Source: Prado023 sp963736425
GTDB taxonomy: Bacteria; Actinomycetota; Actinomycetes; S36-B12; CAIYMF01
Assembly: GCA_963736425.1 (NCBI GenBank)
Contig: CAVTOX010000032.1
Location: forward strand, 1-64,000
Direction: 5' to 3'
Length of the DNA stretch: 64,000 nucleotides
In this document: one piece after another, positions 7,442-16,067 of the stretch
Position numbering within the stretch: position 1 is the first letter of the stretch
Layout: the number at the start of each line of letters is the position of its first letter
Made by a program: the position numbers and the translations under genes
Notes under the pieces: model-generated
Seen by the model: only the letters and a program-made list of their open reading frames with translations
What the model was told of the DNA's origin: nothing
The model's database searches: none

Positions 7442-8725
7442 TCACCCGATGACCACTGCCCTCGAGAGGCTGGCCTTGCCCCACCCGTCGTCGTTGCGCG
7501 CCCGCACCTGGAACCGGTAGGTCGCTGCGCTCATCAACCCAGTCAGCGTGCATGTGCGCGCTGACGTGGTGCACACCAGCCCGCCGGGGATGGACGTGAC
7601 CGAGTACTCGCGCACCGCGCTGGCTCCCTTGTGCGCGGGCTTCTTCCACTTCACGGTGGCTGTTGCAGTTCCCGACTTGACGCGAACCGTCCGGGGAGCG
7701 GACGGCGGGTAGAGCGTCACATCGACGACCGTGACCGAGTCGAAGTCGGAGTTCGCCACGTACGCCCGCGTCCCGGCGGGGTTGACCACGACCGAACTCG
7801 ATCCGTCGCCCACCTGCGCCCTGCCGACGACCTTCTTGCGCACGGTGTCCACCGAGTACAGCCAGGGACCGCTCGAGGACTGGTCCGCGCCGTGCGTGCC
7901 GTACAGACGGGGACCCACCGGGCTGATCGCCAGGTTGCCCAGTGCGAAGCCGATCACGATCGTGTCGACGACAGTGCCGGATGCAAGGTCCAGGACGTAG
8001 CACCCGTCGGGTGTCGGTACGTAGGCACGGGAACCCGTCGGATCCAGGACGAACCCGCTGGAGCGTTCCGGCAGGGGGTAGGTGGCGACCACGGCCAGCG
8101 TGGCCGTGTCAAGGACCTTCAGGTCTGCCGAGCCGTCCCACTCGGAGTGGGCGTAGAGCCGACTCCCGTCGGGGCTGAGCGTGACGTTGCCCCAGCCACC
8201 GGGCAGGTCGGCGACGACCGCCCAACTGCCCGTGTCGAAGACTCGCAACCGGTCGAATGTCGCCGCGTACAGCCGGGTCCCGTCCGGGCTGGGTTGGACA
8301 CGGGGCCAGTACCCGGGGAGCTTCGCGATCACGGCGCCAGTCTCCGCAGCAACTACAGACAGGGAGGAATCGGACTCGCCGTCGCCACTGGGGCCCTGAT
8401 CGGAGACGTACAGCCGGGAGCCATCAGGGCTGATGGCGACCCCGCTCGCCCACGCGAACCCCTGGTACGTGCCGATCACCTTGGCGCGTCGGGTGCTCAC
8501 GACCGAGATCGAGGAGTCGTGGTCGTTGGCCACGTAGAGCCGCCGCCCGGACGGGCTGATGGCCAGGTCCAGCGCCTCGTGGCCGACCGGGATCGTCCTG
8601 ACGACCCGGTGCTTGGCTGTCGGGACGGGCACCGAGTGGGCAGCCGTGCCCACTGGGCTCAGACCAGCCGCCAGGATCAGGACCAGGGCGGCGGAGTACT
8701 TCCGGGTTCGACGCGCAGCGAGCAT
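7442..8725 (-). CDS. Secreted beta-propeller protein with C-terminal FN3 domain
   Basis: A 427-residue exported protein. A signal peptide (residues 1-30) is followed by about seven repeats of the YVTN type (e.g. AISPDGSRLYVSDQ, TLSPDGSRLYAHS, VVNPAGTRAYVANSD), which should fold as a seven-bladed propeller. The last 90 residues form a fibronectin type III domain (PSAPRTVRVK...TYRFQVRARNDDGWG). Such proteins usually bind ligands or surface partners; no catalytic residues are evident. The ATG follows GGAGG. No C-terminal anchor is seen, so it is either released or loosely wall-bound. Confidence 0.82.
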   Translation of the reverse strand: MLAARRTRKYSAALVLILAAGLSPVGTAAHSVPVPTAKHRVVRTIPVGHEALDLAISPSGRRLYVANDHDSSISVVSTRRAKVIGTYQGFAWASGVAISPDGSRLYVSDQGPSGDGESDSSLSVVAAETGAVIAKLPGYWPRVQPSPDGTRLYAATFDRLRVFDTGSWAVVADLPGGWGNVTLSPDGSRLYAHSEWDGSADLKVLDTATLAVVATYPLPERSSGFVLDPTGSRAYVPTPDGCYVLDLASGTVVDTIVIGFALGNLAISPVGPRLYGTHGADQSSSGPWLYSVDTVRKKVVGRAQVGDGSSSVVVNPAGTRAYVANSDFDSVTVVDVTLYPPSAPRTVRVKSGTATATVKWKKPAHKGASAVREYSVTSIPGGLVCTTSARTCTLTGLMSAATYRFQVRARNDDGWGKASLSRAVVIG

Positions 8726-8875
8726 GACAGACCTCCGTGGATGGGCCTACCACCACGCAACTCCCCAACGCGCCGCACCGATAGGGCACAAAGCCCCGTG
8801 GTTCCGCGTGACATCGGCCTGCAGGAAGGACGCTCTGGGTTACGACGTGAGGCGCAAGCGCGTCGTCCCGGTCGT

Positions 8876-10453
8876 TCAGCAGTCGCCCGGATCGGCCCGG
8901 CGACTCCCCCGACGTCCAGCCAGCACCAGCCCGAGGAGGGCCAGCAGCGCGATCAACTCCGAGAGACCGTCGATTCGCATCGCCGGGGTCAGGCCGGCCC
9001 GAAGCGGGACCGCGGCGACGGTCGAGTCCGAGGTGAACTCCTCGGTCTGCCAGGTCATGGTGCCATCTGGCCCGATGACCGCGCTGATGCCCGACGTCGC
9101 GGCAACCAGCGCCGTGCGCCCGCTGGCCACGGCCTGGACCCGCGTGATGGCCAGCTGCTGCTCTGGCTGCCCGGTCCCGCCATACGTGGCGTTGTTGGTC
9201 TGAACCACCAGAACTTGTCCCCCCGCACGGACGGCATCCCGGACGAGGTCGTCGTAGGCGATCTCGAAGCAGATGACGATCCCGGTGGGCACCGGTCCGA
9301 TGGTGAGGAAGCCGACCTCATCGCCGGCCGCGAAGTCCCGCGGGATGCGATCGAACCTCGTGATGAACCGGCTCAGGATGTCGCGGAACGGCAGGTACTC
9401 ACCGAACGGCACAGGATGACGCTTCACGTAGGTCTGCCCCGGGCCGGTGACCGGGTCCCAGACCAGGCTCACGTTGAGGACCGATCCGGGGTGGTCCTCG
9501 CGCGGCGGATCTGCGGGGTTGATCACGACGCCGCCCACCAGGATCGGTGCGCCGATCGCGTCGGCAGCCACGTCGATCTGCTGCCCGGCATCGGCGTTGC
9601 GCAATGGGTCGATGTCCGAGGAGTTCTCCGGCCAGATGACGGCCACCGGCTGCGCCTGCGTCCCCGCGGCGACCTCGAGGGCGAGGTCCTGGGTCTCGCG
9701 CACGTGGTTGTCCAGCACTGCTCGACGCTGGGCGTTGAAGTCCAGGCCCAGCCGCGGCACGTTGCCCTGGACGACGGCGATCTCCTCGGTCGGCCCATCC
9801 GGTCCGCCCCAGCCGGCGCCGCGGGCCAGCGCGCCACCGACGACAAGCGCGCCGATGACTCCCACCGGGATCAGGAGCTCCCGCGGCCGATGCCTGCGCA
9901 GGGCATCCCAGGCAGACAGCAACGCCGTGGCTGCCAGGGCCACCGCGAAGGTGACCAAAGCAGGGCCACCGAGGGCAGCCCATCCCACCAGCACGGTGTC
10001 GGCCTGCCCGAACGCCAGCCGGCCCCACGGGAACCCACCCCACGGGATCCGCTCGCGCAGCGCCTCCATCACCACCCAGAGCAGGGGCACGGTCAGGACC
10101 CACCACCGGCGGGCGAGCAGTCCCGGGAGCAGCGCGCCCGCGCCAGCCCAGAACGAGGCGCACATCAGCGCCAGCAGCACCCATGCGTCCGGCCCGAGGA
10201 CGCGCATCCAGTCGAGCAGGAGGAGGAAGAACACCATCCCGGTCAGTAGCCCGAGCAGCGCACCACGGCCGGGGCGCAACTCACGGAACGCCCAGATGAG
10301 ACCCGCCAGGGCGGGCACGGCGGCCCAGCCCGCCAGGAGGTCGAAGGGCGGGAAAGCCAGCGCCAACAGCCCCGCAGCCACTCCCCCGACGGCCAGCCGC
10401 GGGAGCAATGCCGCGGCCACCACGCGGGTCGAGGTGGCGGCGGTCACCGGCAC
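8876..10453 (-). CDS. lnt: Apolipoprotein N-acyltransferase
   Basis: Membrane enzyme that adds the third acyl chain to the N-terminal Cys of lipoproteins. The 525-residue protein has about seven membrane helices in its first 210 residues, then a carbon-nitrogen hydrolase domain with the Glu276 (WPEN), Lys344 (YVKRHPVPFGEYLP) and Cys395 (VICFE) triad, and one C-terminal helix. In mycobacteria this domain is fused to Ppm; here they are separate genes about 2.7 kb apart. It starts 63 nt after kal on the same strand and may be read through from the lysine operon. Start codon GTG. Confidence 0.93.
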   Translation of the reverse strand: MPVTAATSTRVVAAALLPRLAVGGVAAGLLALAFPPFDLLAGWAAVPALAGLIWAFRELRPGRGALLGLLTGMVFFLLLLDWMRVLGPDAWVLLALMCASFWAGAGALLPGLLARRWWVLTVPLLWVVMEALRERIPWGGFPWGRLAFGQADTVLVGWAALGGPALVTFAVALAATALLSAWDALRRHRPRELLIPVGVIGALVVGGALARGAGWGGPDGPTEEIAVVQGNVPRLGLDFNAQRRAVLDNHVRETQDLALEVAAGTQAQPVAVIWPENSSDIDPLRNADAGQQIDVAADAIGAPILVGGVVINPADPPREDHPGSVLNVSLVWDPVTGPGQTYVKRHPVPFGEYLPFRDILSRFITRFDRIPRDFAAGDEVGFLTIGPVPTGIVICFEIAYDDLVRDAVRAGGQVLVVQTNNATYGGTGQPEQQLAITRVQAVASGRTALVAATSGISAVIGPDGTMTWQTEEFTSDSTVAAVPLRAGLTPAMRIDGLSELIALLALLGLVLAGRRGSRRADPGDC

Positions 10454-10516
10454 ATCATCCCCGACTGCAGGGCCCGCCGCCCCCGAACGCGCCAGCCCGC
10501 CTCGACTGCGCCCGGC

Positions 10517-10930
10517 TCACGCCGGCGCGACCACCGTGCCCCGTGCCGTGGTGATCAGCAGCGGCTCGGCCAGGACCTCAGCGGCGTTGGCGCCCCGCTC
10601 GGGAGTGCCGCGGCACACGACGTGGGCCGCGAACTCGATCCCGCGGCTGCGCCGCCCCGCGTGAACGAGGGTCGCGGTCACCTCGACCACGTCTCCCCCA
10701 CGCAGCGCGCTGCGGAACTGGACGTCGGAGTAGGAGGCGAACAGCCCCTCGTCGCCGTCAGTGTGGATCATGAGCTCGGTGGCAACGTCGCCGAAGAGCG
10801 CCAGGACGTAGGCACCATCCACGAGGTTGCCTGCGTAGTGGGCGTGGGAGTACGGCACGTAGCGTCGATGGACGACCTCGAATCCCACGGCCGGACCTGC
10901 CGGGGCCACCTCCTGTGGGCTCATGCTCAT
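10517..10930 (-). CDS. kal: 3-aminobutyryl-CoA ammonia-lyase-like hotdog protein
   Basis: Predicted to remove ammonia from 3-aminobutyryl-CoA, giving crotonyl-CoA, the last specific step of lysine fermentation. The 137-residue single-domain hotdog protein has the conserved HYAGNLVDGAYVLALFGD helix region and FASYSDVQF strand. Its assignment depends strongly on context: its ATG overlaps the kamE stop by 4 nt (ATGA), and it ends the kdd-kamDE-kal operon. A thioesterase role is the main alternative. An in-frame second ATG lies two codons on. Confidence 0.85.
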   Translation of the reverse strand: MSMSPQEVAPAGPAVGFEVVHRRYVPYSHAHYAGNLVDGAYVLALFGDVATELMIHTDGDEGLFASYSDVQFRSALRGGDVVEVTATLVHAGRRSRGIEFAAHVVCRGTPERGANAAEVLAEPLLITTARGTVVAPA

Positions 10931-11706
10931 CCCTCCTTGACCAGTCGGTGCACCAGGTACGAGGCGACCTCGCCGGGTGTGGTGCCCTTGCCGAAGATGC
11001 GGTCGACCCCGAGCTCGTCGGCCATCGACTCATCGAACCGTGGACCCCCGACGACGATCACCGGCCTGCGCTCGCGGGGGAACGCCTCCCGGAACGCCGC
11101 CGTCATCTCCTTGGTGTTGTGCAGGTGCGCGTCGCGCTGGGTCACGACCTGCGAGACGAGGACCGCATCGGCCTTCACGGCACCCGCGGAGGCCACCAGC
11201 TCCGGGACCGAGACCTGTGCGCCGAGGTTGTGCACCTCGAGGCTGGAGTAGTACTCCAGGCCCTTCTCGCCGGCGAAGCCCTTGATGTTGAGGATCGCAT
11301 CGATGCCGACGGTGTGCGCATCGGACCCGATGCAGGCCCCCACCACCACCAGCGGTCGGCGCAGGCGCTTCTTGATCCGCGTGTTGACCTCCTTCGGGGT
11401 CAGCAGCGGGTAGTCGCGCTCGAACACCTCGACCTTGTCCAGCTCGACGAGGTGGTTGACCCGGCCGTAGACGACGAAGAAGGTGAAGTCCGGACCCATC
11501 GACTTGGCGTGGACCACCAGGGCGGGATCGATGCCCATCTTCCGGGCGAGTTGGGCGGCTGCTCCCTCGGCCCGCTTGTCGTGCGGGATCGGCAGGGTGA
11601 ACGAGACCTGCACCATGCCGTCACCGGTGGCGTCGCCGTAGGGCCGGATCACGTTGCTGCTGGCGTCGCCCGACGCACGCGTGCCGTGGCTTCTGGGCTT
11701 GGTCAT
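10927..11706 (-). CDS. kamE: Lysine 5,6-aminomutase beta subunit
   Basis: Cobalamin- and PLP-binding subunit of the enzyme that moves the terminal amino group of beta-lysine, forming 3,5-diaminohexanoate. In the 259-residue protein the B12 motif DxHxxG is at residues 129-134 (His131 as cobalt ligand), and Lys142, 11 residues on, sits where the PLP Schiff-base lysine (Lys144 of the clostridial enzyme) lies. Residues 1-115 match the dimerisation part. The ATG overlaps the kamD stop by 4 nt. No cobalamin reactivase gene lies nearby. Confidence 0.95.
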   Translation of the reverse strand: MTKPRSHGTRASGDASSNVIRPYGDATGDGMVQVSFTLPIPHDKRAEGAAAQLARKMGIDPALVVHAKSMGPDFTFFVVYGRVNHLVELDKVEVFERDYPLLTPKEVNTRIKKRLRRPLVVVGACIGSDAHTVGIDAILNIKGFAGEKGLEYYSSLEVHNLGAQVSVPELVASAGAVKADAVLVSQVVTQRDAHLHNTKEMTAAFREAFPRERRPVIVVGGPRFDESMADELGVDRIFGKGTTPGEVASYLVHRLVKEG

Positions 11707-13274
11707 GCCGGCACCTCCGCGAGGATCTCCGAGACGGGGTTCACGTAGCCCTCCGCGCGCTGAAGGACCCCGTCGAGGCCCTTGCCCCGGTCGGCCGGCC
11801 GCTTCATCAGGCCGAAGGTGCCGTCGGCGATCGCCGGCAGGAGCCCGTCGTCGACGATCCGCCCGAGGAGGTCCACGGCCTCGTCGAGCACCTGCTCGGC
11901 ACGGGTGGCGATCAGCCCACCGGGCGCGGGTTGGAAGTCCTCGGCCAGCCCCGCGGCGGCGTTCATCACGTAGCGCACGTTCTGCAGGGCCAGGTCCCGG
12001 TCGGACAGCCAGGGCGTGACCACGGCCTCGGTCATCATCCCGACCAGCAGGATGCCCTGGCCGGTGAGGACCCCGGCGAGGTTGAAGAACCCGTCGAGCA
12101 GGTAACCCCGGAAGATGTCGCCGGTCATGTGCTTCGTCGGCGGCATCCATTTCAGCGGTGCATCGGGGAAGAGCGTCCGGGCCAGCAGGGCGTGGGCCAG
12201 CTCGAGGCGGAACGAGTCGGGGATCTCCGGGTTGATCTCGAACGCGTGCCCCAGGCCGAGCTGCCAGTCAGCAAGGCCCGCCTGCTTGGCGAAGTACTCA
12301 TTCAGCAACTGGCTGACGGTCACGGTGTGCGCAGCGTCGACGGCGTCAGCAGTCGTCAGGTAGTTGTCCTCGCCAGTGTTGATGATGATCCCCGCCCGGG
12401 CGTGCACCTGCCGGGCGAAGTGCTGGTCGGTGAAGGTCCGGATCGGGTTGATGTCGCGGAAGAGGATCCCGTACATGGAGTCGTTGAGCATCATGTCCAG
12501 GCGCTCCAGGCCGGCCATGGTCGCGATCTCGGGCATGCACAGCCCGGACGCGTAGTTGGTCAGGCGGACGTAGCGGCCCAGCTCCTTGGACACGTCGTCC
12601 AGCGCGCTGCGCATGATCCGGAAGTTCTCCTGGGTGGCGTACGTGCCGGCATAGCCCTCGGTGGTCGCGCCCTCGGGCACGAAGTCCAGCAGCGACTGGC
12701 CCGTGGACCGGATGACGGCGATGACATCGGCACCCTCGCGTGCCGCCGCCTGCGCCTGGGGGACGTCCTCGTGGATGTTCCCGGTGGCCACGATCAGGTA
12801 GATCCAGGGCTTGTGGTCCACCGGGTAGCGGGCGAGCAGCTTCTCGCGCGCGGCGCGCTGGCGGTCGACCCGGCGGACACCAGCCCGCGCAGCGCGCATC
12901 GCGGCCGTCGTCGCGGACGATGCGGCACGCCCCTCAGGCACCCGGAACTGCACCGAACCGGCTGCCGCGCGCTGCGCAAGGGTGAGCAGCGGGGCGTCCC
13001 CGCCGATCCCGGCCCGGCGCTGGGCCGCCAGGGCGTCCCACACGGGCAGGGCCACGCCATGGGCGAGCCCGACCTGCTCGGACACGCAGTCGGCCAGGCG
13101 GTTGACCCAGGGGATGCCCTCCGCGTCAGCCCCCTCCAGGCCCGCCATCCGCAGCACCGCCCGCTCGATGGAGACGGTCGTGTGCGCCGCGGCCATCTCG
13201 ACGACGGGCTGGCCGGCGATCGCCGCCAGCTCGCGCGCCCGGATCACCTGCGCCGGATCCAGTTCCAGCCTCAT
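11703..13274 (-). CDS. kamD: Lysine 5,6-aminomutase alpha subunit
   Basis: TIM-barrel subunit holding the adenosylcobalamin radical active site; works with KamE. At 523 residues it is close to the usual length. Diagnostic stretches include KPWIYLIVATGNIHEDVPQA, TGQSLLDFVPEG, the NYASGLCMPEIA segment and WMPPTKHMTGDIF. The ATG at 13274 overlaps the upstream amidohydrolase stop (ATGA) and the gene's own stop overlaps kamE, so the subunits should be made in balanced amounts. No frame breaks were seen. Confidence 0.95.
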   Translation of the reverse strand: MRLELDPAQVIRARELAAIAGQPVVEMAAAHTTVSIERAVLRMAGLEGADAEGIPWVNRLADCVSEQVGLAHGVALPVWDALAAQRRAGIGGDAPLLTLAQRAAAGSVQFRVPEGRAASSATTAAMRAARAGVRRVDRQRAAREKLLARYPVDHKPWIYLIVATGNIHEDVPQAQAAAREGADVIAVIRSTGQSLLDFVPEGATTEGYAGTYATQENFRIMRSALDDVSKELGRYVRLTNYASGLCMPEIATMAGLERLDMMLNDSMYGILFRDINPIRTFTDQHFARQVHARAGIIINTGEDNYLTTADAVDAAHTVTVSQLLNEYFAKQAGLADWQLGLGHAFEINPEIPDSFRLELAHALLARTLFPDAPLKWMPPTKHMTGDIFRGYLLDGFFNLAGVLTGQGILLVGMMTEAVVTPWLSDRDLALQNVRYVMNAAAGLAEDFQPAPGGLIATRAEQVLDEAVDLLGRIVDDGLLPAIADGTFGLMKRPADRGKGLDGVLQRAEGYVNPVSEILAEVPA

Positions 13275-14908
13275 GGCCCCACGCTCCCAGAGTTGGGCAG
13301 GCCCTCGCCTGCCGATGAGTCCTGCGCAACGTGGATCGTGCGCCCGTCCAGCACCGTGGCCAGGCACCTCGGGGCAGGGGCCCCCGGTTCCAGCGGCGGG
13401 AGCCCCGGCGTCCCCGAACGCGGATCCGTGCTCCAGTTGGCCACGCGCACGTCCGGAGTCTGGACCACGAGGTCCTCGACAGCCCAGACGGCGTAGGTGG
13501 CAGGGGCCCCGACCTCGAGTACGCCGGCATCGTCGCGCCGGGCAGCCCGCCACCCACCTCGAGTGGCCGCAGCGAACGCTGCCCGGCCGCTGAGCCGCGC
13601 AGCCGGGTTGTGGTGCCACATCGCGGCCCGGACCCATTCCCACGGCTCGATGGCGGTCACCGGGCTGTCGGATCCCAGCGCCAGTGACACCCCGGCACGG
13701 ACCAGCCCGGCGAAGTCGTGCAGGCCACCGGACCGCTCCGACCCGAGCCTGGCGCAGTAGGCACCCTCGGGCGCCCCCCAGTGGGCGTCGAACAACGGCT
13801 GGACGCTGGCCACGACCCCCGCGTCGGCCAGAACCGCCGCGTGCTCCGGACCAGCCATCGTCAGGTGCTCGATGCGGTGCCGGGCACCGCGAACGCCCGC
13901 CTGACCGCACCGGTCGATGGCAGCGCGAAGCCCGTCGACGACGATGTCGAGGGCGGCGTCACCGATGGCGTGGAAGCCGGCCTGAACACCTGCTCGCGTG
14001 CATGCGATCAGGTGCTCGGCGACGGCATCGGGCCCCAGATAGCGGTTGCCGCGGGAGCCGGGTTCGTCGGCGTACGGAGCCCGCAACCAGGCGGTGTGCG
14101 AGCCGAGGGCGCCGTCGATGAACAAGTCGCCGGCTGCTCCCCTGGCCCCGAGGTCCAGCGCCGCACCTGGCCCGCCTGCCGCACCCCAGTAGGCCACGAG
14201 GTCCGGGCCAGGAGTCGAGCGTGCGAGCTCGATGAGCGCCACGATGTCGTCGGCGCCGTTGATGTCCGGGCCGCCGGCCTCGTGGAGGGCGGCCACCCCC
14301 GCGGCCGCGGCGTGCTCGCGAGTGGCCCGCTGGGCGGCCTCACGAAGGCCCCCGGGCAGCTGCTGCGTCACGTGCTGGCGCACGAGGTGGTGGGCGTCGG
14401 CAGTCACTCTCCCGGAGTCCTCGAAGCCGCGCGCTGACCGCACGTCGGGTACCAGTGCGATCAGTGCGCTGGACACCAGTGCTGAGTGGACGTCCACCCG
14501 GGACAGGTACACGACCGAGCCCCAGGTGGCGCGGTCCAGCTCCTCACGGGTGGGCAGCGTCGAGTCGGCCCAGAGGGTCTCGTCCCACCCGTGCCCGACG
14601 ATCGGACGCCCCCGCAGCCGGCGCGCCTCGGCGGCGAGGACGTCGAGCAGGGCGTGACGGCTCAGCACCCCGCGCAGGTCCAGGCCGAGAAGGGTCATGC
14701 CGGTGGCCGTGTGGTGCACATGGGCGTCGACGAACGCGGGCGCGACCAGCGAACCGTCGAGGTCCACGACCGCGTCCGCGGAATCCCGGTGCAGCTCGGC
14801 GCCGGCCGCAGGGCCGATCCAGGCAATCGTGCCGTCGACGACGAGCATCGCCCCCGCGCCCGGCACGGACGGTGCATAGACGGGCCCCCCGTGGAGCAGG
14901 AGCTTCAT
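13271..14908 (-). CDS. YtcJ-like amidohydrolase inside the lysine operon
   Basis: A 545-residue metal-dependent hydrolase of the amidohydrolase superfamily (YtcJ-like). It shows the N-terminal beta-sandwich strand pattern, the metal-binding VDAHVHH motif (about residues 60-66), GHGWDETLW, FHAIGDAALD and the distal GSDSPVTAIEPW aspartate motif. These enzymes cleave amide or cyclic C-N bonds, but the substrate is unknown. It overlaps kdd and kamD by 4 nt at each end, so it is fully built into the operon and may act on a cyclic or acylated lysine intermediate. It is unrelated to the Kce (DUF849) cleavage enzyme expected in such operons. Confidence 0.85.
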   Translation of the reverse strand: MKLLLHGGPVYAPSVPGAGAMLVVDGTIAWIGPAAGAELHRDSADAVVDLDGSLVAPAFVDAHVHHTATGMTLLGLDLRGVLSRHALLDVLAAEARRLRGRPIVGHGWDETLWADSTLPTREELDRATWGSVVYLSRVDVHSALVSSALIALVPDVRSARGFEDSGRVTADAHHLVRQHVTQQLPGGLREAAQRATREHAAAAGVAALHEAGGPDINGADDIVALIELARSTPGPDLVAYWGAAGGPGAALDLGARGAAGDLFIDGALGSHTAWLRAPYADEPGSRGNRYLGPDAVAEHLIACTRAGVQAGFHAIGDAALDIVVDGLRAAIDRCGQAGVRGARHRIEHLTMAGPEHAAVLADAGVVASVQPLFDAHWGAPEGAYCARLGSERSGGLHDFAGLVRAGVSLALGSDSPVTAIEPWEWVRAAMWHHNPAARLSGRAAFAAATRGGWRAARRDDAGVLEVGAPATYAVWAVEDLVVQTPDVRVANWSTDPRSGTPGLPPLEPGAPAPRCLATVLDGRTIHVAQDSSAGEGLPNSGSVGP

Positions 14909-15966
14909 CTCCGCTCGCCGGCGAGCCGTGCCTCGAACAGCGCGCGGATCGCCGGGTCGGTGCGCAGCAGGTCCAGGGCGTAGGCCGCGTGCCCGCGGGT
15001 GTACCCGTTGCCGATCAGCATCGTGACGTCGGCGGCGAGTCCCTCGGCGCCCAGGGCAGCCGCCGTGAACGAGGTCGCCATCGAGAAGAAGATGACGGTC
15101 CCACCCTCAGCAGTCGCCAGAACGGCACCGTGCTCGCAGCCCGGGACCGTCACGCACACGATCGTGATGTCCGCGCCGGCTCCCAGCGCCCCGGCGACGG
15201 CATCGGCCACCCCCACCGGGTCCCGGGCGTCGGCAAGCGCGACCACGTCGGCGATCCCGGCGTCCCGCAGGGCCTGGGCCTCGCGCTCGACCGGGACGAT
15301 CCCCACGGTGCGCCCCGCCCCCTCCGCGCGCGCCGCAGCCAGGCTCAATGAGCCGCTCTTGCCCGCACCGCCGAGAACTGCAACCGTCGGGGTGATCCCA
15401 CGCGCCCGGTAGTCACGGACCACGCGCGCGGTGAGAGCCGGAGCGCCGCAGACGTCGTTGACCGACATCGCCAACTCCTCGGGCATGTCGTCGGGAAGCT
15501 TCGCCACGATCGAACGACGGAAGAGGATGGCCGTCCCGTCACAGGGCACCTGCTCGGAGTTGCCGTCCCAGGATGCGAGGTCGTCGGTGATCCGTAGCGG
15601 GGTGAGCGTCAGCGAGACGAGGGTGGCGATCCGGTCCCCCGCAACCAGGCCGAGGGGCGACTCCGGGCCGACCTGCTCGACGACCCCGATCAGCATCCCG
15701 CCCGAGCCTGTCACCGGGTTCTGCATCTTGCCGCGGCTGGCGATGATCCCCGCGACCTCCGCCCGCACGCGGGCCCCATCCCCGAAGTGCTTGTCGTGCA
15801 GCTGCTGGAAGCTGGCGGCGTCGAGGTTGAGACGGCGCACCCGCACCCGCACCTCGTCGGGGCCGATCTCCGGCGATGCGTCCAGACGCCACGCTGCCTG
15901 GGGCAGCACGCCCTCGGGCTCTACAACTCGGTGCACGCCCACGGCGCGTGCGGTGCGGTGGTCCAT
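14905..15966 (-). CDS. kdd: L-erythro-3,5-diaminohexanoate dehydrogenase
   Basis: NAD(P)-dependent oxidative deamination of 3,5-diaminohexanoate to 5-amino-3-oxohexanoate plus ammonia. The 353-residue protein has an N-terminal substrate domain and a Rossmann fold with GGAGKSGSLSL at about residue 200; SVNDVCGAPALTARVV and MLIGNGYTRGHA are family-typical. I chose the ATG at 15966 because GAGGAGG precedes it; a longer in-frame start at 15999 would run through the shared promoter region. First gene of the five-gene operon, divergent from kamA. Confidence 0.92.
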   Translation of the reverse strand: MDHRTARAVGVHRVVEPEGVLPQAAWRLDASPEIGPDEVRVRVRRLNLDAASFQQLHDKHFGDGARVRAEVAGIIASRGKMQNPVTGSGGMLIGVVEQVGPESPLGLVAGDRIATLVSLTLTPLRITDDLASWDGNSEQVPCDGTAILFRRSIVAKLPDDMPEELAMSVNDVCGAPALTARVVRDYRARGITPTVAVLGGAGKSGSLSLAAARAEGAGRTVGIVPVEREAQALRDAGIADVVALADARDPVGVADAVAGALGAGADITIVCVTVPGCEHGAVLATAEGGTVIFFSMATSFTAAALGAEGLAADVTMLIGNGYTRGHAAYALDLLRTDPAIRALFEARLAGERR

Positions 15967-15995
15967 GGTCCTCCTCAGTCGCGAGCCCAGCCTAT

Positions 15996-16031
15996 CCATC
16001 CGGGCGACACGAAGATACTCCGTCCGGATGG
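15996..16031. promoter_or_regulatory. Inverted repeat in the kdd/kamA divergent promoter
   Basis: CCATCCGG (15996-16003) and CCGGATGG (16024-16031) form an 8-bp inverted repeat with a 20-nt spacer, centred in the 101-bp gap between the divergent starts. It could be an operator coordinating both lysine transcripts. The Lrp/AsnC gene at 17502 is a candidate regulator by position only. Confidence 0.4.
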
Positions 16032-16055
16032 TGGCCAGACAACGATTCTTTCCGT

Positions 16056-16061
16056 TATGCT
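16056..16061 (+). promoter_or_regulatory. -10 box of kamA (leaderless)
   Basis: TATGCT ends 6 nt before the kamA ATG and no Shine-Dalgarno is present, so the transcript probably begins at or next to the start codon. The -35 region is weak. Confidence 0.5.
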
Positions 16062-16067
16062 GAGTGA

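Noticed and set aside
7631..10249. Long open frame on the plus strand opposite the beta-propeller and lnt genes
   Set aside because: It has the Arg/Gly/Pro/His-rich composition of antisense frames in high-GC DNA; the minus-strand genes have clear domains.
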